Shown: positions 1 to 13,500 of the stretch, piece after piece | Layout of the letters: each line of letters starts with the position of its first letter | Numbering within the stretch: position 1 is the stretch's first letter | Assembly: GCA_021186555.1 (NCBI GenBank) | Contig: JAJKFL010000031.1 | Location: 21,952,952-22,016,951 of the forward strand | Length of the DNA stretch: 64,000 bases | Reading direction: 5' to 3' | Source of the DNA: Reticulitermes speratus | Lineage: Eukaryota > Arthropoda > Insecta > Blattodea > Rhinotermitidae | The notes under the pieces: model-generated | What the model was told of the DNA's origin: nothing | The model's database searches: none | What the model saw: only the letters and a program-made list of their open reading frames with translations | Translations under genes and position numbers: made by a program

Positions 1-59
1 CTGGTTGCCCTGTCAATGCTTCGTAATCAACAAAACAAGTAGCATAAAATCCCCCATAC

Positions 60-560
60 AAGCGCCAAAATTGTGAATCATCCTGTATTTTATATTCTGA
101 ATGGCTTTAAAGTTTCTCCGTAAACCTAACGTCCCGTTACATAATGACTAATCAACGCAGTGGAGCAGAGTCCTACTTCCGAAGCTCAGTTAGTAAAGAA
201 ACTCGCGCATTTTATTGAACTCGAAGTTCATCACCTCGTTCGTTAAGACCCTGCCACCTGCCCCTACAATGATCCAGCTGAATACAGTGCAAGTCAACCC
301 ATCCCATTTCTTCAAGATCAATTTTAACAGCCTCCCATCTAAGCCCAGGTCTTCCGAGGTGGTCTCTTTCCTTCGGGTCTTCCCACCCTGTATCCATTTT
401 TGTTCTTTCCAATACGTGCCACATGCCTCGCCCATTTTTCTTGATTTTATCGCTATAATAATATTCAGCGTGGAGTACAAATCATGAAACTCCTAATTAT
501 GCAACTTTCTCCAGCCTCCTGCTATTTCTTCCCTCTTACGACGACCAAATGTCTTCCTCG
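60..560 (-). mobile_element. LINE (non-LTR retrotransposon) 3' end fragment
   Basis: Reading the minus strand gives, across frames, the pieces HNEEF/EFHDLYS-like, IIAIKSRKMG, KTRRKETTSEDLG and VLTNEVMNFEF, which match my memory of the RMGWAGH...GRPRRRW...VMNLRVP tail at the end of arthropod LINE reverse-transcriptase proteins. It is followed by a 3' UTR-like tail toward base 60. 5'-truncated and frame-shifted, hence old and inactive. Confidence 0.6.
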
Positions 561-3500
561 GCCCCTCAGTTCTTAAACACCGTCAGACAATACCTTTGCC
601 TAAACATCAGGTACCAGTGATCACTGCATATAATGAAATGCATTCGCCACGAACATCAGAATTGTTGAGCGCCCGCAAGTACTTGCAAATAATCGATGCC
701 AAAGCATGGCCTGTAGTACTTATTTGGCAGCTGAGAAGCATGGCCTTCCAACGTCTTTATATTTACGCACTAAGCTATAGTCCATTCGTCATGAAGGTTC
801 ATACTCTTGCAGTCTTACGTAACATGAACATGCATTCAAACGTCTCCTTGAACATCTACGACAGACAAGTTAAATTAAAACGACATACGAAGTCTGTGAA
901 CAATATATCAACCATAGCAGTAAATTTGTAAACTAATTTAGTCTGTCTTTACTTGTACTCAATATTTTTTATGCTATGCGAATATTCAACGCGTGAGAGA
1001 TGTTTCGCGTCACACACGTTAACTACAGTTGTCTACTCACATTCGGGTTAAGTATCTTGCATTGTTCAAACAGCTCATGCTTAGTACAGGTCACATTATT
1101 CTAAACACACACATACGTTCGTTTTATGAAACCGGTAGAATACACAGCGTAAGGCTCAAGTCTGCAATTCAAACACCCCACATAATGACTGAATATTCAT
1201 AAATGCAATAATACTGAAACTGATAATGGTTTCTTAGAAAACCGAAACGTGTTGCAGCGAATGTAGAGAATGATAAATGGCTTAAAGTGCTGTAAATGTA
1301 CAAAACTCTGCCCAATATCTAGTTTACGAATTTAGCCGGCCTACTTGACTGACAAATAAGATCTGGAAACTCTGAATACCGATATATCTAGGAGCTTATA
1401 CGTGGATGTAATTTAAAGTTTCCCATTCATGATATTGATTTTGAAGCTAACTAGATCAGCAGTTATCTCAGCATTTCAGTCTGAATGGCCTAGATTTTTC
1501 GGCATTATTTCAGTATAATTGTAAAACGTCACGAAGTCTGTCCGGCTATTTTAAGTAATTACTGTTTCTTCAATCTGGGATTTGCATAAGCTCATCCTGG
1601 TCACTACTCCTGGTTTACAAGCTTTTCGAAAACTACAGTACATTCACTGACATTTCTTCCCTCGCCTTTATAATGCTCTGTATATAAAATATTATTTCTG
1701 GTATTCCGTGTGACTGTCAAACCACTACACAATCTTTAGTAAATTATGCTGCCAATAGAACTAAATTCGTTCACAAACACTCACACATAACACAAACTTT
1801 CCTTCCTCCTCCTCCCCCGCGCGTTCCCGATGTTCACCACTGGCCATGCAGGGGCCAACTGATCAGTGGTGTTACCTAACCGCCATCACATGGCTCGGTA
1901 TCAGTGCCTTCAAACACAATACGCATGTGCAGTTTTCCCTACTACTGTTCCCGCTCAGTTTTTACGTACATGCGCGTTCGCAATTCCTACCGCTTGACCT
2001 ACAGTCGGTGATACGAAGTGATTTCCGGTGATTTCTGTTTACTTTCCGGATTTTTAGTTTCAAGGCAGCAATAAATTCATGCCACTTCATTAGTTCTAGT
2101 AACACTTTACAATCTACTTCAATTATTTCCTAGGAAATAACCTCCGTACACTTAAAACTGCTCTATCTGTTCACCTGTCCACATGTAACATACCGAGATC
2201 CGCAAAAACGAATTTTCGTGAAATTTAATATCGAAGAATTTTACTAAAAACTATCGAACCATATCGATTTAGGTTCAAATCTGACCCACATTACGGACAT
2301 TGCATAAACAACTACGGCTATATGCATTGCCGCACGCATCTCCAACAACCCCCGCACCCCACCTGGCAGCTAGCTCATCGTAGGCTTATATACGTGCTAG
2401 TCTTCGTCCGGGTGAGACGATTCTACTGCTCATTTATCGCGTTTTTACAAGTCTCAACTGATATGCGGAGTGACGTGAAATTAATTCCGCTCTCTGTAAA
2501 ACAAGAACTGCAAGTGTCCCAGCGTTGCCACATAAAACCAAGCTTCCTTGGGGTATGGCGATACGGCGCTAGCATTGTTAAAATGCACAGTTCTGATCAG
2601 TCAAGAGTTGGGCATATTTCACTTCTTGACCAAAAGCCCCATTTTTGTTTGCTTAAATGCCTTGCTATTGACTGACTAAAAGTTATTACGGGGGTGGAGA
2701 AAAAAGCAGTTCTAGCAAACTTGGAAACAACATGTCGTTTTCCCAGATTACTGCTGCTAGAAAATTACTACCAATTTCGGCTACAAGCTCTATATTACGA
2801 ACAGCAGAGTGAATTCTGAAACTTTTTTTTTACTTAGCAAGCTGAACTTTGACTGCGACATGAGCAAATCGCTAGACAAATATATAACGTCTTCTGTCTA
2901 CACGCGCTTTGCGATGACCATATGAGTAGAGCTACAAAGATGGCCAAAGCAAAAGTGAATACCTGGGATAGGGGGGCCTTGATGTATATCAGGGGAAATA
3001 AGCCGAGGCATGATCCACGGACTTGTCCAGCTGCGTTACATACACCTATCCATTATCCCACGTGACAACCATAGTCTTCGTTGCGCCTAGCCGTCACACC
3101 CCACGAACAGCAAAGACAGTTTGACTGCGTTCAGATTGCATTTAAAGGAGGTCTGTTTTATTTTCTTAATTCAGTACTCTATTAAACTACGACTTTGAAG
3201 CATAATTAAATAAGTTATATAAAAGGTAACCGTGTTAAGTGGGCCTCTGACTTCATTGAACGGCTAGCACAATTTGTTTTACTCTACTTGACAGACCTCT
3301 TCTGCTCTGCGAGGAGGTTGCAAAGAAAAGCATGCACCAGAATTTCGTTGTACGTCACTATCGGGTCAGAAACCACTGATCGGCGGAAGAATTGAAGGCA
3401 ATGAAACCACTGCGCATCTTACGCCATATGGTCAGGTCATGGACGACCCTGGACATAGAGACAGCGAACTCCTCCGAAAAGTTGATACCTATATACCAAT

Positions 3501-4462
3501 GTGCATGGCGTCATAACACCGACGACATAAATCATCAGCATCGTGAATCAGACGTGCTAACACACAAAAACACCATCACCTCGCGCACGCACAGTTGCTT
3601 TTCAGCACACAAAGCGTAACGTCTGCCATCTGTTGGACTTTTTGGGACGACTAAGAGATTTTATGATCGCTACTGCCATCTACCGCACCTTCAGTAACTT
3701 CTTACAACAGAGACTGACACGGATATCATCCTCCGAAGTTACCTCCTGAGGAGGTTCCAACGCCGGCGACGTCAGTGACATGACGCACTGTTAAAATGGG
3801 GAGGGTGGATTCAGATACTATATTTTGACCCAGATACATTCATACTTATGAAAATTTAAAAAAAATGAGACCACAAATCAATGACAATTGGAGGAGGAGG
3901 CACTTCCTCTTGTACTGTAGGCCAGTCATCTGGATCTTCAATTTGTAACTGACGATTGTATAGACACCTACATAAGATTCCTTTTGACATGCATGTGTAT
4001 GTATTTTACTCTATGTATCTTCTTAAATATGGTTAATGATGAAACGAAACAAGCTCAAACGAACAACAAACACAGGTACTACTGACATACTATGGTGTGA
4101 CTACATATGTGGACTTAAATGGTCGATTTTGTGAGTTCAGCATGCAAGTCATTTGAAAATACTTACCACGTGTCATACCATACGCTGCGGCTACTTCTTC
4201 TCACAGCTTATTTGTGACATCCTTAGTCCGAAATTAACATCGTCTTCTCTCCACAGAGAACGTCTTGAATAAACTTCCAAAATTAACACCTCTTTATTAG
4301 CTTTCGCCATTCCCGCCATACATGAACGTGACTGACTGCAATTATCCGTGACAGCTAGAACGCCACGGATCCCCTCAGGTAGAGCGATGTCGCTCAGAAA
4401 ATACAACGGGTTTTAACTACACAGCAATGTCGCTCGCGCGCTCAGCGACATCGCATGCAACA
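561..4462. other. Intergenic DNA, no gene recognised
   Basis: Only short uninformative open frames with no recognisable domains. CpG dinucleotides are more frequent here (for example 1815-2035 and 3740-3795) than in the apolipophorin introns, which could reflect an unmethylated regulatory region of a neighbouring gene beyond the left edge, but no promoter motif is clear. Confidence 0.5.
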
Positions 4463-4982
4463 CAGCCATTCTTAACCTGGAGTCCACGGCCTCCCAAGGC
4501 GTCCATGGATAGATTTCAGGGGGTCCGTGAACTTGGATGGGAAAAAATTACAACTTTATTTTCACTAGCCTCTAATTGAAATCCAGCTTTTCAATCAATG
4601 TTGAATGTAGGCAACCAAGTAATTTATGGTCAGACTCCAAAAATGTTCGTTAAATTCAATAAATCTGTCTGAAATTATTATACCCTAAGAAAGGAAAACC
4701 AGAATACATTTTCCTTCCCATTGTACTGTCCTTTTAAAAAACGGAAATTTGATTTCAACTTGCCTATCTTTCTAATGGATTTATTGTCTTTATTGATATA
4801 ATGGATTAACAAAGCACATATATTACCACATTACATATTTGATATTTTTTAATATTTTGAAAACAGTAGATTGTAATACATAATACAGATTCTACATCTA
4901 GGTATTTTATTTTATACCTTTAAATACATTTTTCTGAGACTCTCAAATGGGTCCATGGCACAAAAAAGGTTAAGAAACCCTG
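4463..4982. mobile_element. Non-autonomous hAT-type transposon (Charlie-like MITE)
   Basis: 520-bp element with ends related as imperfect inverted repeats: minus-strand end CAGGGTTTCTTAACC, plus-strand end CAGCCATTCTTAACC. Imperfect 8-bp flanking duplication (ATGCAACA / ATCTAACA, 6 of 8). No coding capacity. The GGTCCATGG-rich ends resemble hAT-Charlie repeats. Confidence 0.65.
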
Positions 4983-5099
4983 ATCTAACACATCTACAAC
5001 TATTTTAAAAAATAATAAAGCCCTTGATTTATTTCATTCGCTTTTAGTATCAACACACGATAAAATTTTCATAATGCTTCCATATGTACTGTCTCTATT

Positions 5100-5378
5100 C
5101 AGAGCCGCCAACAGTAGGTTCAGGCCCTGGTGAAAAAAATAATTTTGGGGCCCCCAGCAAGGGCAGACCGGCTAAAAATCTTTACATTAAATCAGAAAAA
5201 CTGACTCTCAGTTGGAGAGTGACTTGGGCTTGGTCTGAAAGGGCTAATTTGTACAATCGACAAATAATGATACTACTGAGAAAGACAAAAACATATATGC
5301 AACATAGTTGGTGCAAATTTCTGGACCGCCAGGCCCCAGTAATTTATACCGGTCCCCCTCTCCCCCTTATCGGGACTG
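5100..5378. mobile_element. hAT-type MITE
   Basis: 279-bp element starting CAGAGCCGCC and ending CGGGACTG, flanked by near-identical 8-bp duplications TCTCTATT (5092-5099) and TCTGTATT (5379-5386). Terminal repeats are short. No protein. Confidence 0.55.
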
Positions 5379-5386
5379 TCTGTATT

Positions 5387-6460
5387 TCCTGATGAGTCAT
5401 GACTTGCAAAGACACAGACAGATGGACAGAAAGACGCAAGCACAAACACCTACATCTATTATGTAATCTGATCTAATATTATTATAGCTATTCCAATAAT
5501 GACAACGTTAAATGTAACCTTCAGAGTACACCCCTGTAGGTAGGTCCTGCTTGTACCTCCTTGGCTATCCTGAGCTACCACTGCATCACAATGGCCATTC
5601 TTATAACCATGTCAGTGCCAAATGTGCTTGAAAAGAAACAGTAATACAGTGCTGTTATGGGTACCTACTGTTTACATCTCCTATCCTAACAACCTAACAA
5701 TATGTGACACAAACAAAAATATCTATTGTGAAAGAGGCAACTGTGCTCAATGCTCAACTGTTTCTACTGTCTCAGCATGTACCTCACAGAGAACACACCT
5801 GGTAACCATGGCAAATGTGCTTGATTGCCTCAGCACTTACCTCACAGAGAACTGCAATAATGGTTACTGTAACAAACCAGTGACCAAGAAAGAAATGAAT
5901 GAACAAATAAATGAAGAAAGAAACCAAACTTATTTTTACATATATGGGGATTCCTATTACATCTGTTCTGATACTGGTAAATCAGACTGGTCTTCCTCTC
6001 ACACAGACATCTCTAAGCAGATTAAAAACCAGAAGTAATCTCATAACTTAGGTGTTAACACAGCCTGTACATTGTGCTCACATGATCACCTGTGTCAACG
6101 TGAGTGAAAAAAAGACAGAGCAAAAATTCTGATGCAGAATGCACGTTTGTTTTGGAAAGGGCAATAGACAATGACTCAAGCCTCTTTTCAAAATAAACAC
6201 AGCTGTATAAACAGATGGAACTCATAAAAATGTATGTCAAAACCATGCCTTTTTCAAAATAAGCAATCCAATTATTATTTTGTAGCACAGGATGTTATTA
6301 AGTTTTGTGTTAAGTACAGACTGACATGACAGTTAGTACAACTTTACAAGTTAAAAACCCTACACTCTTAGTTGTATGATCATGCATTTACTACCATATC
6401 TAAGCAGCATCTTTCCATAATGACTGTATCAACTACACTCTATAATTATGGCTGAGACTG
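5387..6460. other. Intergenic DNA, no gene recognised
   Basis: The open frame at 5622-6038 has low-complexity Thr/Cys-rich sequence without a recognisable domain, and no splice context supports it. Confidence 0.5.
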
Positions 6461-6474
6461 CTTTGAGTCCAGAG

Positions 6475-6793
6475 ACAATGATGATAATATGATGACAATA
6501 ACAATGAGCAAAGTTGTCCCTATACACACCACGAAGGCACAGAGGAAGAAGGAGATATGGCTCAACTCTTCTTACCCTGCTCACTAGATGAAGGTGAGTG
6601 GTCAACGTCATGCCCCTGCTGCTTTACCCCTGGAAAATAACCTCTGTACACATTGAACAGAAGGCTGGATGGGCCCCAGACCTGGTCTGGACGTTTTTGG
6701 AGACAAGAAAAGTATCTTGTACCTGCCAGGATTCGAACCTCAGATAAGCCAGCCCATAGTCTAGTCATTATTCTGATTACACTATCCCAGCTC
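6475..6793 (-). mobile_element. tRNA-derived SINE
   Basis: Minus-strand copy with a B-box-like GGTTCGAATCC at about 6731 and the same body as the copy at 30017-30274 (gctggatgggccc / acccctggaaaataac). Flanked by 14-bp duplications CTTTGAGTCCAGAG (6461-6474) and CTTTGGGTCCAGAG (6794-6807), one mismatch. Confidence 0.8.
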
Positions 6794-6807
6794 CTTTGGG
6801 TCCAGAG

Positions 6808-7470
6808 AGGTTCACAAAATGTGAAATGTGGATAGGTTTACATATTTTGTGGCAAATACTGAGGGGAATTGAGGGATATCATAAAAACATTTATGGCCAA
6901 AATTAAATGTGATAGAGAAAGCAATTCAGTAAAACCAGTGAATGAATAATACTAATATTCCTGTTGCTGGTGACAGAAGTATTCCTTTTGATTTATTTAC
7001 AAGCCAATCTAATGTTCACGTTTCGCATCAACATGAAACATTACTACAAAGATTGAATATTATGGACAAAGTAACCTTGGAATTTGCATTGATTGGTATA
7101 CATGCACTTTAAATAATACAAATAGATGACAGTGTACCAAAGTTATATTTATGCCATTCTGTACATTATTTCCTTTCTACAATGCTTGACTGCTTCTGAC
7201 TAGCGTTTCTTCCTTTCCGCTAAACATTTATAAACAAAATACACAAAGGTTTCCTTTCAACACTGTTAGACAAATTATTTAACAGTCAGCAATAATTTCT
7301 CCAGCATTTTACACATAATAACATGCAAGTTGGAAGTAATACTTAACATAATCATTGATCATGATTTCACATGACCTTACTGCAATTGTATTCATAACTT
7401 AAAAAGTAAAAATTATTATACAAATAGTTCAGCTGAGTTTTTCCATTTTTCTCCAATTTTATGCATGTTA
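6808..7470. other. Downstream flank of apolipophorin, nothing recognised
   Basis: AT-rich DNA between the SINE and the poly(A) signal without open frames or clear repeats. Confidence 0.5.
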
Positions 7471-7476
7471 TTTATT
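7471..7476 (-). terminator. Poly(A) signal of the apolipophorin gene
   Basis: AATAAA on the minus strand, about 23 bases after the TGA of the proposed terminal exon. It implies a 3' UTR of only about 40-50 nt; a longer UTR using later signals cannot be excluded. Confidence 0.5.
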
Positions 7477-7498
7477 AACTTCTACAATGGCTTCTTTT

Positions 7499-7534
7499 TC
7501 ATCCCTTTACTCCACCTTTTGATGCCTTGATTTG
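7499..7534 (-). CDS. apolpp: apolipophorin terminal coding exon, window exon 36
   Basis: Eleven codons ([11 protein letters not shown]) and TGA, in phase with the previous exon. Chosen because it has a strong pyrimidine tract and TTGCAG acceptor and lies about 25 bases before an AATAAA signal. It is separated from the previous exon by a 3.0-kb intron. Such a short exon cannot be proved by coding content, so another terminal exon is possible. Confidence 0.55.
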   Translation of the reverse strand, partial: QIKASKGGVKG

Positions 7535-10500
7535 CTGCAATAAAAGAGAAAATTTCATACAATTTTTCTAGTATAGGTAAGCATAAGGAACATAAAGTTT
7601 ATGCACAAAAAGTACAGACATATTAAATCACATATCAGTGCTGAGTGCAACATAAACATAACTGAGAACACTCACTTCATAATACTTCAAACATTATGCA
7701 CATATTTTATGTTGTATGTACCGTGCATTTTATCATGAGTTTAAGTTAAAGCCAACTAATGCACAAGATTATTAACAGAGTAAGATGTATTTATACCCCT
7801 ACATACGTTTCGGCAATCAAATTGCCATCCTCAGGGGCATTCATCAAAGAGTCACAAGTATCTACGGCATCCAAATACACAATAGTTGGCTTTACAATAG
7901 AAGCACTAATGCTGCTCACAATATTAAAATATACAGATCCATAAAACTATAAAACCAAAAATTAAGAGCAATAATACATTGTCTGAAACAGTAATTATAA
8001 ACAAATATGCCATATAACACAGAGTGTAACTTATATACAAATACTTTTAGAAAACTATTATATGTTTTAAATGTCAAGGTTGAATCATGAAAAACTATTT
8101 GTGTATAATTTCTACTCTGTGTTATATGGCATATTTGCTTATAATCACTGTTTCAGAAAATGTATTTTTGCTCTTAATTTTTGGTTTTATAGTTTTATGG
8201 ATCTATACATTTTAATATTGTGAGCAGCGTGAGTGCTTCTATTGTAAATCCAACTATTGCATATTTGGATGCCGTCGATGCTTTTGACTCTTTGATGAAT
8301 GCCCCTAAGGATGGAAATTTGATTGTTGAAACGTATGGAGGGGTATAAATACATCTTACTCTGTTAATCATCTTGTGCATTAGTTGGTTTTAACTTAAAC
8401 TAAAATTGTGCACATATATTAATTCTAGAACTAGTAATGGTTAAGTGATGGCACACAGCTATAGCCATGATTTTAATAATATTTTGTCCTGAAATTATAA
8501 TCACTGTGGCAGAGGAATATAATTGGTCATTCTCCTAACCCAGAAATTTTGGCAGAACTTGAAGCCATTGCAGCAATACAAAGAATCTGTACAAAATAGT
8601 ACAGAGAGGTCTTTTAATCATGGCCCTGATTATACGAAAAGATGCTGGCTAGCTTAATGAATTCGGCCGACATAGCTGTCATCCTATTAGCACTGAAATG
8701 CAAGACAGATGCTCAGTCATCAGTCATGTGTTATGCATTATACAGAGAAAGTGATTACTGCATGTGAGAAATTTATTCTGTTGAATAGAGTTAGAGTGTT
8801 CATTTGCAATAACTTTGCAAAGTACATCCAAAATAAAAAAAAAATGCTATAAGATCTTTTAAACATATCCCGTGTCAACAGTGCCATGTAAAAGAACAAT
8901 ATACAGAATTATGGAAGTGTTGAATGACAGGTACAGTGTGGACCAAAAATAAAACACAAAAGCCTGTGTTTTTCTTGCATGAGGTATGGTATACATTAAG
9001 CAGGAAGGAACTGGACAAAGTTAAAGGAGGAGGAAAATGAAGTGCTGTAAATAGAAATACTTTATTGTACAAAACAATTCAGATTAGAATGGAACCTTTT
9101 TACATACAGAATAAATAGTATAAGATAAATGGTAAATTAGTGAATAAATAGAGCGGACGTGTACTGGTAAGAGCCTGGACTTAGTACTCATATCCAAAGA
9201 AATGTACCCGAGACTCAACAAATAAATTTGATTTTAATTTGATTTGATTAAGTAAGAAGGTAAAATAGCCACAATCACAGATATTGGTGTTGCAAAATCC
9301 CATGCAGTTTATAAGTTCCTTTTCATGATCATTCAGTCACAGCCTGGTGTGCATTGACTGCACAAAAAACCATACTGCTTGCCAGGTGCACACCCCGAAT
9401 TTTTCATTTGGGGGGGGGGGGGGCTCACCCTAAGGCTGTATATAATTGATGTTTGATTTTAAAAATTATGTTATAAAAATCATGTCATAAGTCTAACTGT
9501 AACATAACACTGTTTGCAACAAAATTTATATACATACAAATATAACTACATATTCAATGACTCAATCACACTGTCCAATTTTTTTTTTTAATTTTATTAA
9601 TTTATTTTTCAAAATTCTGACGTACTAGTCATCAGCCGATTTCAGTGGCTGATTTCAGCTGGAGGGTAAATCACGTAAAACTTTTGATATCATGTCTGCA
9701 AAATCTATTCTTTAAATTTCGGTTTTGGGTGGGTTGGAGGGGGGGGGGCTGCAGCCCGGCAGCCTCCCCCCCCCCCCCTTGGGTGCGCCCTTGGTGCTTG
9801 CATTTTTCTAAGTAACAAATTCCACCTGCTACATTCAATTAACTCTGTTACAATCATTCATGGAATTAACAGAACAGAAAATGCAATTTTCTTTGCAAGA
9901 ACTGACAAAACTTTTACTAAGAAAAACTGCTAATATTTAAAGCCAACAGCTTTGCCATGTCAAGAAATCTTGTCTGAGGTATGAAGCATGCTTAGGAGCT
10001 AGAGGTCAGAAGTTTAAGACTGTTATGTGACATAAGGTAAGCTGAACAGCAGGGAAAGAACAGGGTATGCAGTCCTGTTAGATGCAGGCTTCATACGTGA
10101 CAAAGCAGCTCTGACAGCTGCCCTGCTCAAAGACAGGTTAGTAAGATGTGGCTGTAGATCACAGGCCATAAAAGTTTTGCAATAGGTATAGATGTTAAGA
10201 AAATCTACCTTTTAATGGCTGGTGCTGTGTACAGCCTGCAGCTTAGAAATGACTAACCCATGACTGGCACACCCAGGTTAATGTGGGCTAGCTTACATGA
10301 TCCCAGGCTGTTATGTCCAGTATGTATCTTGTGTCAACATAGGTTAGACTATGAAACAGTATTGGAATGACATAGATTGGCACCTTCATTATATGTACAT
10401 AAGATATTTCAAAATCTGCCATAAATAATTTAAAATTCTGCATGCGACACCCAGAAGAAATGAGTATACACATTGAGTAGGGAAATCAGACCACAGCAGT

Positions 10501-13500
10501 CAAGTTGACTGATTACAGGAATCAAAGCACTGAAAAGAAACAAACAGAAAGAGGAAAATACTCACAGCCAATGGTTCCCTTTCTTTACGACTAGTAACCT
10601 TGCATTCAGAGAAGGGGTATATTCCAGCCGACACATGGCATGTGCAGTCCTTATGCAACTCTGCTTCCAGTGACTCAGCAATTCGGCGTGAGAATACTTG
10701 CAAGAATTGCTTCCTGCCAGATGATTTTGCATCTATAAAGTTCTGTGCAATATATGTTGCTCCATAACTCTGCAAGAAGAGGTCTGTCCATTAGCTTAAT
10801 CTCCCCTATATTTTACCTCTACATTATACCACATGGAATGTTTCTTTTTTTTTTAAACAGAGCCCGACACGAGAACATGTTATTCAGTTTAGAAGATAAT
10901 ACGTTAGTTTTGGTTTTAGGCTTGTCCATCTAAACCTCATATTTTAGCCATTCATTTTAGCTATCATGGTAATTATGACATTCAATGTAATTTGACGCAG
11001 TGTTAATTGCAAGGAATTTTCAAGTTTAACCTTTCAATTATGGTCTCAGTGCACTGTACGGACCTGTAATTCTTCACATGCTGCCAGTCTCAGTGCACCA
11101 TACAGTCGCGAATGCATTTAAGGGTAAAATAAATTTAAAACCACCCCATCCTGGGTAGTAGTTGTAATTCAAGCTTCAGTGTCACTCAAGGGTTAATTGT
11201 AAGCTATGTACTGGTATATATAATAAACGAATCACTAACTTCTGGAATACATGACAGTGTTTGTCTTTCAAAGTAGAAGGTAGCAATAATGGTTTTGTAC
11301 ATACATCAAGTGCAATGGGGATCCAAATGTTGTTACTGTAGGTAAGAGCGTTATGTAGTTCTGTGCTGCCCTCCAAGACCTTCTTCTTTGCATCATTCAG
11401 CAAGTACACTTGATCAGAATCAAAACCTAATGAAGCAAACAAAGTACATTTATCTTTCTGTCACAGAACCCAAATTACATTTCAACAGAACCTATTTAAC
11501 AATTTAACTGACTATACTCAGCTCCAAAACCCTCTATTTCAATGTAATGCAGCTTTCTAAAAAAATTTAAATTACTGTAAACAGTTCCAAAAACATCTCC
11601 TTAAGCATAGTGTATCATGTTTTTCTCCCAATTACCACATTTTCTGCACAAGAAGTCCTACCAACATAATGATTTTTTCACAGTTCACTTTTCTTTCATC
11701 ATGTTGTACATGCAAAATGGATCTTTGTTACAAGGTTGTCATCTAAGCCATCAAATATGAGTAAATGTTTTGTGCTGCTTCACTTTGCTCTTCTGACCAA
11801 TTAGCTGAAAAATCTTTTATCACACAAGTAGCAGCATATCCAAATATTACATTCCCTAAGATCCCAGAACAATTTCATGCTAGTGTCTATACTCAACAGC
11901 TAAAAAGCACATACCACATGAAATGCTTACTGTACAGTTAGGGTGAAAGAAGTTGAAACATTTGGCATATACAAATATGTCTTCAGGAACACATAACCTA
12001 ATTTATGGGTAAAAAATCTGAAGCAAACTAAACTATACAGCATATTCCATAAGTTCCAGAAACAAAATATTGTTACAGTTTAGATGTTAGTTCCCTTAAT
12101 ATCAGTGAAAGAATACAATATTTTTACTAGTGTGTATTAATACATTTAATGAAATCAATAACATCTACTTTAATAGTTTCATATTAGAGGTATGATTAAA
12201 GTAAGCAATTTCAGCCTATTGTTGTAAAATGTTGTCTAGTTTATAATCCAGAAATTGGTGATTTAAATCACACCAGTACAATGGGGCTAGCAGCCAGATT
12301 TTAACTTGTGTGTAATGGTGTATGAAAGTAGAATAGATGGCCAACTAGACTGCCCCATCAAAGTAATGCTATGCATGGCCAGTAAGGATTAACCTTTAAA
12401 AGGTATCACATTACTGTGCAACTCAAATCTTGTATTTGGAGCCAGCCTGTAGCACTTATGACACTAAATTTTCTCCACTGTTGCATAAGAACTCCTCTTA
12501 TTCTTTAATCCTGTGTTATTTATAGCCATTCATGCTGGCCATTCACATTCATTCAAGGTTTTGTACGCTCTGAAGTAGCAATCAGAGAGAAGATGGGAAA
12601 TAACCAAGTTTTCTCACATGTGTGTGGTTGGTTGAACCCAATGTATCAGTATTTATTAGACTAGAACAAGGTAGTCATGTGTGGTAGAAAAAAGGAAGTG
12701 AACTGCTTATAGTATTTAAAAAAATGGAAGTGAAGGGGTTAAAACTGTAGCTTATAATGAAGAAAGAAGAAGCATGTATTAAATGTTGCAGGAAAATATC
12801 CTGGGAAAACATATACAAGGATTTTGTCTGTGACCATACCAATCAAATTCATCCTGCTCTTTCTGTATTACAACAGTATTATGACACTGACTTCTATCTT
12901 CTTATCTTGTTTAGGCACACATGAATCCCTGCAGAATGCCTAATAAAACTACCCCATCCATCTGTGTGCCTATAACAACTAGAGAAATGTTGATTGGATT
13001 TTCATGACATCTGATGCCGGAGAAATTTATGAAACTGCCATGCCATTTCAAGTTTCAATGAGAGCATAAAATTTTAAACACCAGTTTACATCAAGATCTA
13101 TAAGCATTTCCGGGTGCATGAGTGTTTGTATCCCTGCTCTGCCCATGTATAATTCCTGCCACATTTTGGACTCATACACAAGTTAGGAAAATAAGTACAA
13201 CAAAACTGAATCTGCATTGAAGTTAAGGGACCAGTGACTGCTAGTTGTGCCAACCATATTGCCTCCCATTCACAGTTCCTTGTAATATAATTTCAAAGCT
13301 TACAGTGAAGCAACCTCTACATTGTATCTTTCATGATTCTGGTTCCCAAACTGATTGTATCAACTTCTTCAAGTTTAGCTATATGTTTAAATAGATTTCC
13401 AAAAGTTCAAGCTCTTGGAGCCTAAACATAGTGACACTTACCTACAATCTGTTTGACAGTCTTGGCATCCTTGTTTGTTAAGCCAAGATTATCTACAGGT

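Noticed and set aside
212-424. Small gene on the minus strand
   Set aside because: It matches the tail of LINE reverse-transcriptase proteins and is frame-shifted.
5622-6038. 138-codon secreted-looking Cys/Thr-rich protein
   Set aside because: No domain, no signal peptide, no splice or promoter context; composition follows a locally repetitive sequence.
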